A stretch of DNA of 64,000 nt from Ailanthus altissimus. Its lineage: Eukaryota > Streptophyta > Magnoliopsida > Sapindales > Simaroubaceae. Location: the NCBI GenBank assembly GCA_946807835.1, contig OX327711.1, forward strand, positions 17,209,501-17,273,500, read 5' to 3'. Positions 57,952-64,000 of this stretch are shown piece by piece. Position numbers and translations under genes: made by a program. Under the pieces are notes generated by a model, which was not told where the DNA came from, ran no database searches, and worked only from the letters and a program-made list of their open reading frames with translations. Numbering within the stretch: position 1 is the first letter of the stretch; each line of letters starts with the position of its first letter.

Positions 57952-60900
57952 ATGGCTACACCCAAGTATGAGGTAGAGAAATTCAACGGTACGAATGACT
58001 TTAATCTGTGGAAGATGAAGGTTAAGGCATTGTTGGTGAGCCAAAGACTTGGTTCGGCATTAGAGGAGACTACAGCTCCATCTAGTGATGAAGAGAAGAC
58101 GCCAAAGTCATTTAGAGTAGAAGCAGAAAGGAGGGACATTCAAGAAAGAGCTCATAGCACAATCGTTCTGTCATTGAGCGATGGAGTACTAAGGGAAGTA
58201 GCAGGTGAGATGACGGTAATAAATCTTTGGAAAAAGCTTGACTCTCTTTATATGAGGAAATCATTGGCCAACAGACTACATATAAAGAAGAAGCTGTATC
58301 AGTTGTCCATGTCAGAGGGGACGCCCATGAAAGATCATATAGACGCTTTCAATAAGATCATCCTTGATTTTGAGTCTATCAACATCAAGATAAAAGATGA
58401 AGATAGAGCAATTATCCTGCTAAGTTCACTCCCTAAGAGCTATGAGATTTTTATTGATACGCTACTCTACGGTAGAGAGAGTTTAATGATGAATGATGTA
58501 AAATCATCATTAAACTCAAAGTTATTAGGAAAGCAGGCTGAGGGCAATGCAGAAAGTTTATCTGTAAGAGGAAGGCCCTCATATAGAGATGGGAAGAAAA
58601 AAGGCTCAAGGTCGAAGTCTAGGACTCCTAGGAAGTGCTATTACTGCAAGAAAGATGAGCACTTCATAAAGGACTGTCCTGAGAAGAAAGCACAGGATAA
58701 GAAGAAAGCGGATGCTGCGCTTACCTATGATGATAGCTATGGCAGCGTAGAGACACTCGTCGCTACTGATGGTATAAACTTTGAACAATGGGTTTTAGAT
58801 TCTGGTTTTACTTTTCACATGTGCCCGCACAAGTCTTAGTTTACAAATTCCAGCCTATTAGTGGTGGTAAGGTCTTAATGGGTAATGACATTGCGTGTCA
58901 GATGATGGGAATTGGTAGTGTTAAACTTAGGCTACATAATGGGCGAGTGAGAGAGTTGACAGATGTTAGATATGTTCCTGACTTGAAGAGAAACTTGATC
59001 TCACTAGGGACTTTAGACCAGAATGGGTGTTCCATCAGGATCGACGGAGGGATTTTAAGAGTTTTGAGAGGTTCCATAGTGGTGATGAGGGGAGAGAAGC
59101 ACAAAGGTGTTTATGTGCTTAAGGGTGAAGTCGTGAGTGGTTCTGCACTATTCTCTATAGATGATGAGAGTATGCAAACCAAGTTGAGGCATCTTAGACT
59201 GGCACACCTAGGCGAGAGAAACCTAAAGAAGTTATATAGTCAAAAGGCCTTTGGAGAGGATAAGTTCCAGTCCTTGGAGTTTTGTGAGCATTGTGTGCTA
59301 GGGAAAGCACATAGAGTGAGGTTCAGTACCGGCGAGCACAAGACTAAGGAGACTCTTGACTACATACACTCGGATCTTTGGGGACCAGCTCAGACAGCTA
59401 CTCATGATGGTGCTAGATATTTTTTCAGCTTGATTGATGACTATTCGAGGAAGTTGTGGGTCTATGTGTTGAAGAGCAAAGATCAAGCCTTTGAAATATT
59501 CAAGACTTGGAAGGTTCTTGTTGAAAATTAGACTGGCAAAAGGGTAAAGAGGCTTAGGACTAACAACAGTCTCGAGTTTTACAACAGAGAGTTTGATGAG
59601 TTTTGTGCCAAGCATGGGATTGCAAGGCATAGAACAGTAAGATCAACACCGCAGCAAAATGGGGTAGCTAAGAGGATGAACAAAACCTTACTTGAAAGGG
59701 TTAGATGCATGCTTACCAATGCGAAGATGTCCAAGACATTCTGGGGAGAAGCTGTAGTGACTGCTGCTTACTTGATAAACAAAAGTCCCTCCTCAGCAAT
59801 TGACTTCAAGACGCCAGAAGAGAAATGGTCTGGAAATCCTCCAAAGTATGACTATCTTAGAATATTTGGTTGCCCTACCTTTGTACATGTTAAGGAGGGG
59901 AAGTTGGAACCTAGAGCTATCAAAGGGGTATTCATAAGATATCCCGAAAGAGTAAAAGGATACAAGGTGTGGTGTAAAGACTTAACACCACCAAGAAGTA
60001 TCATAAGCCGTGATGTGATGTTTGATGAGATGGCGATGCTGAAAACCTCCCAAGTAGATGAGAAAGAAGAACCTGTGACCAAGGAAAACTCAGCACCTGA
60101 GTCAATAGAAGTTGAAGTAGCGCCTGAAAACGGATCTGATATACCCCCAGATCAACACTTCAACAAGGAAATCCTTGAAGATGAACCAAGAACACCGATG
60201 AGTTCCTCCAAGTCTACCCAAAAGAAGACTAGAACTCCTGAGTTGGAACTTGAAGAGTACCAGCTTGCTAGAGATAGGCTAAGGAGAACGATTAACCCAC
60301 CAGTCAAGTATGCACAAGCAGACTTAGTTGCTCATGCTTTTAATTTTGCTTACACTCTTGAGTATGATGAGCCTAAGACATATGGTGAGGCTATGAAGAG
60401 TGAAAACAAGAAAGAATGGCAGCAGGCCATGAAAGAAGAAATTTGTTCTCTTAGAAAGAATAATACCTGAAAGTTGGTGGAAAAACCTCAAAAGAAGCTA
60501 GTCGGGTGCAAGTGGGTGTATAAGGTGAAGGAGGGGATACCGGGGATTGAGCCTACGAGATTTAAGGCTAGGTTAGTAGCACAAAGTTTTACTCAGAGAG
60601 AGGGAGTCGATTTTCATGAGATATTCTCTCCAGTTGTCAAGCACACATCTATTAGGATTTTGTTAGCTTTGTGTGCAAACCTTGATTTACATCTAGAGCA
60701 GATGGATGTAAAGACAGCTCTTCTACATGGAGAGCTTGAAGAAACAATATACATGGCACAGCCGCAAGGGTTCAAGGAGCCCGGTAAAGAAGATCATGCT
60801 TGTTTGCTAAAGAAGTCATTATACGGGTTAAAGCAATCACCTAGACAGTGGTATAGGAGATTTGATGAGTTTATGATGGCTTGTGGCTTTAGTAGAAGCA

Positions 60901-61935
60901 AGTATGATGGATGCGTGTACTTTAAGAACATGAGTTGTAGGATGATGTATTTGCTTCTATACGTCGATGATATGTTGATCGTATGCAAGAATATGGAAGA
61001 AATACAAAAGCTCAAGAAGCAGTTAAGTGGCGAGTTTGAAATGAAGGATTTGGGAGCAACGAAGAGAATTTTGGGTATAGACATTGTGAGGGAAAGAAGA
61101 GATGTTATCTTTTTTGTCCCAACAACGATATATAGTCAAAATTCTGGAGAAGTTTGGTATGTCAAACGCGAAGGCTGTCTCTACTCCTTTGGCCATGCAT
61201 TTCAGACTGTCAGCAGCACAGTCGCCGATATCCGAGGATGAGAAACTACAAATGAGCAAAGTACCGTATGCAAGCGCTGTGGGGAGCATCATGTATGCAA
61301 TGGTTTGCACAAGACTAGATATAGCACAAGCTATGAGTGTGCTGAGTAGATACATGGCGAATCCGAGTAAAGATCACTGGCTTGCAGTAAAGTGGATTCT
61401 GAGATATCTCAAGGGAACGTCGAATCATGGGTTGGTGTATAAGAGGGACCAGGACAGCAATGAAATGGTAAGAGGGTACGTAGACTCAGATTATGCAGGT
61501 GATTTTGACAAGAGAAGATCGTTGACGGGCTACGTATTCACAGTGTTTGGGTGTAGTATGTGTTGGAGATCAGTTCTACAACATGTGGTTGCACTTTCTA
61601 CCACAGAGGCAGAGTACATAGCTGTTGGTGAAGCTATAAAGGAGGCCGTGTGGTTAAAAGGCATATGCACGGAGATATTGGCTCGTAAAGATGTAAACAC
61701 CGGTGTATACTGTGACAGCCATAGTGCCATACACCTAAGTAAGCATCAAGTGTTCCACGAAAGGTCGAAACACATTGATGTGAGGCTCCATTACATTCGT
61801 GAAATTGTCCAAAGTGGTGAAGTTAGTCTGACAAATATAGCATCATCTAAAAATCCTGCTGATATGTTGACTAAGCCACTGCCCTCAGTTAAGTTCGTCC
61901 TATACAAGGACTTAACCGGAGTCACTATTTTGTGA
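57952..61935 (+). pseudogene. gag-pol of copia F, about five disabling mutations
   Basis: Single copia polyprotein order. Gag runs from ATG 57952 with KFNGTNDFNLWKMKVKALL and a zinc knuckle CYYCKKDEHFIKDC (58639-58680). Protease keeps WVLDSG near 58790. Then come GAG-pre-integrase (HLRLAHLGERNLKKL), the integrase core (DYIHSDLWGP, FFSLIDDYSRKLWVY, RSTPQQNGVAKRMN), RT (VDVKTA-type region, KSLYGLKQSPRQWY, LLYVDDMLIV near 60960) and RNase H (YVDSDYAGD near 61485; STTEAEYIA near 61600; KHIDVRLHYIRE), ending at 61935. Defects: TAG at 58837-58839 with a one-base loss just after it, TAG at 59529-59531, TGA at 60468-60470, and a frameshift near 61105. The active-site boxes of protease and RT are intact, so loss was recent. 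Confidence 0.93.
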
Positions 61936-61992
61936 GGGTGACCGAAGATGCGAAAATGAGAGATCGATTTACTTTGTGAATGATTTTGAATC

Positions 61993-62002
61993 AAGGAGGG
62001 GA
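61993..62002 (+). promoter_or_regulatory. Polypurine tract of element F
   Basis: AAGGAGGGGA just before the 3' LTR start at 62005. Confidence 0.85.
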
Positions 62003-62004
62003 TT

Positions 62005-62760
62005 TGTGAGAATATTGATTAAAAATTATTGGAATATGATTTAGGGATCAAGCCAAGTGCGTAGGGTGCGCACGGATCGAAGATGGACGCGAAAGGAGGC
62101 AAAAAATGAAGAATGGCGCACCAGGCGCCAGCGCCGCAGCGACCAGGCATGGGCGCTGCAGCGTAAATTCCTGTATGTTAGCGCCGCAGCGCTCAGCAGA
62201 AAGCGCGCCAGCGCTAGAACGACGAGATCTCAGCACTACAGCGCTGGATGCGGGAACAGTATCCCGAAATTAGGAAACTTTCTAATTTCGTCTCTCACTT
62301 GTTTTAGGACTCCTTAACACAACTCCCACACGTATAGGGAAAACTTATGACGTCCCAAGGCCTATATAAAGGCTATCAATTGGCTTGTAAACACATCTTG
62401 ACAATCTTTGTGATCAAGTTAGTGATATCTTTGTGATCTTAGTGAGATCTTGGTGATCAACAATAATCTTAGTGATAATTCTTAGTGGTTCTTTGTGAGA
62501 GAAAATTCCTAGAGGGCAAGAGAAAGTTTTCTTTGTGATCTTTCTTGTAATAGGCATACTTTGTGGCTGCCTTGTGATTCATAATAAGAGAAGAGTGTGA
62601 TCTTGATCTGCCGTGGGTGTAGGCAAGTTGCCGAACCACGTAATTCTTTGTGTGTTCTTCTTCTACCCCTTTCTCTCTTTTATTTCTTAATAACTTGTTT
62701 TGAATTATTATATTACTTGGGTGAATTGTTTAGCTTTATTTATGTGCTTCCGCTTCAACA
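62005..62760 (+). repeat. 3' LTR of element F
   Basis: Partner of 57142-57919, with the GC-rich patch at about 62120-62250. It ends at the CTAAC duplication. Confidence 0.95.
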
Positions 62761-62765
62761 CTAAC

Positions 62766-63060
62766 TTTTAACAATTATAACTCTCGGTATTGCTAACTTT
62801 TAGTCTTAGTCTAAACTTCTTTAGACCAGATCTAAACTCCTTTAAATCATATAATGTCTGAAATATTACAAGCACCTTACCATATATATTTAATATTAAC
62901 AATTTTGTTCGAAATACTTATTGTATAAATATTAAATAATTAATATTCATACAATATGGAATGACACGTAAGTACTATTTTAAACAGGTTTTGTGCAATC
63001 AAGTCAATATCAATAGATAAATTTTGATTTACATGAGATAAGATAGTGAACTGACCTTAT
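62766..63060. other. Unassigned non-coding sequence within copia G
   Basis: Continuation of 55701-57136 across element F; AT-rich, no gene. Confidence 0.4.
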
Positions 63061-63199
63061 CGTGCTTGTTAATTTTCTAGAACTATTGAGTTTGAACCTA
63101 TATTAGCTTGTAAAGAACATATTGTTACTGGATCACAAGGAAATAAAATGTGTTGTAATGTGCAAGAACAATAGTGATATTTTTCTATTTATGTATTTT

Positions 63200-64000
63200 C
63201 TGTATCAATAAGCGATTGATCAGATTGAAAGGGAATCTAATTTTCATTGAATATCACATGTCTAGCTATATAGAATTTGAAGTCATATAATAGCAACCTT
63301 TGTGCTGACTATTGTATCCCATAAAAACAAGTTTTGTTTTAATGGAAATTTAACTTATGTTTGTAGTAAAGCCTTAAGTGAGGATAACATGTACACCCAA
63401 ACACTCACATAAAAGTGTAAGCTGGTTTTTGTTTATGTAACAACTCAAAATGTGACTTGTAACCTAGAATTGTCAAAGGCATTCTATTGATTAAGAATGT
63501 TACAGTAAGAAAAGCATTCCACTATAACTTTAGTGGCATTTGATTTTGTGCCATCAAAGTAAGTCTCATCTCTATGCCTATGCGTTATCTCTACTCTACC
63601 ATTTTAATGGTGTGTATATGGACATGAAAATTTATATCCTATACCCTTCTCACTTAAAATTTACTTAGACTTCTAAACTCTCCTCCAAAGTGAGATTATA
63701 ACATCTTAATTTTTTTTTTTATAATAGCTTGTCTATGTGTATTGGGAAAGATAAGAACACATTTACAACTTGTGATTTTTACTATAAAAGGTAAATCTAA
63801 GCAAACATTGAGTAGTCATTTAAAATATTCACATAGTATCTATAACTATCTCCTAATAACAAGCTTATGAACCCCATATTTGCATGCATGAGTTCTAATG
63901 GCTTTGAAGTTTTAGTTTTAGATTTTCTAAAATGCAATCAGTGATTCTTTTCAAGTTGACAAACAATGTAAAAAGAATTTGATAGATTTTTATTCATTGA
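63200..64000 (-). pseudogene. Copia G, integrase (fragment 3, runs off the window)
   Basis: The minus strand, with stops and shifts, reads CQLEKNHxLHFRKSKTKTSK near 63950, PLELMHANMGF, a NDYSMFAxIYLL block (usual DDYSRFTWIYPL), a LINRMPLTILGYKS stretch near 63490, then FGCTCYPHLRLYYKHKLNFH near 63380 and YIARHVIFNEN near 63260. These are the core and C-terminal parts of a copia integrase. The element's 5' end lies beyond 64000. Confidence 0.85.

Larger units (their letters stand above)
57142..62760 (+). mobile_element. Ty1/copia retrotransposon F, nearly complete
   Basis: LTRs 57142-57919 and 62005-62760 begin TGTGAGAATATT and end CGCTTCAACA. The duplication CTAAC flanks both sides (57137-57141, 62761-62765). 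A Met-tRNA primer site, one gag-pol reading frame and a polypurine tract are in order. The LTRs are similar, but the 5' copy has about 20 bp more in its GC-rich part. The frame has about five disabling changes, so this copy is defective but fairly young. Gag and integrase motifs suggest a Tork-like lineage. Confidence 0.95.

Overview
The window looks like intergenic DNA from a large, repeat-rich flowering-plant genome, most likely a eudicot. It is strongly AT-rich, and almost every recognisable reading frame belongs to a plant transposable element (LINE, CACTA, Ty3/gypsy of Athila-like, Tat-like and Tekay/Del-like type, Ty1/copia). Most frames are broken by stops and frameshifts. I found no intact host gene, rRNA, tRNA or CRISPR array. 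The species cannot be named from the sequence.

Layout. (1) 1-15259: an old plus-strand LINE, cut in its reverse transcriptase by an 11.2-kb CACTA transposon (1441-12668, 3-bp duplication GTG). The CACTA carries decayed TNPD, TNPA-like and ULP1-protease-like regions. (2) About 15700-43950: an old minus-strand Tat-like gypsy (A), split by a minus-strand Athila-like gypsy (B, 17119-40286). B was itself hit by a solo LTR (23519-26172), a second solo LTR (26629-27497) and a plus-strand gag-protease-only Athila-like element (C, 27638-35379). (3) 44898-45206: a fold-back element with 126-bp arms and a tRNA-like centre. (4) About 45400-64000: an old minus-strand copia (G), split by a minus-strand Tekay/Del-like element (E, 45930-55473) and by a plus-strand copia (F, 57142-62760). 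Nearly every junction is supported by a target-site duplication, and several also by the interrupted coding frame resuming on the far side.

The most unusual content is cargo. E has two nearly identical 2.85-kb LTRs and a Met-tRNA primer site, but no gag or pol. Its 3.8-kb interior holds two compact intronless gene cassettes on the strand opposite to the element. One is a 398-codon frame I do not recognise (49738-50931). The other is a full-length cytokinin-activating LOG-type phosphoribohydrolase (51526-52179). Each has its own TATAAATA box about 60 bp before the ATG and an AATAAA signal after it, and each is broken by one in-frame stop. Element B, an unrelated gypsy type, carries a second, more decayed LOG copy between integrase and its 3' LTR (20163-20752, minus), with a matching start region and TATA box. 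A LOG retrogene cassette has therefore been associated with at least two kinds of LTR retrotransposon here.

A second cross-element pattern is a GC-rich palindromic module (core GCGCTGCAGCG). It recurs in otherwise AT-rich, unrelated elements: both F LTRs, a copia-type solo LTR and element C.
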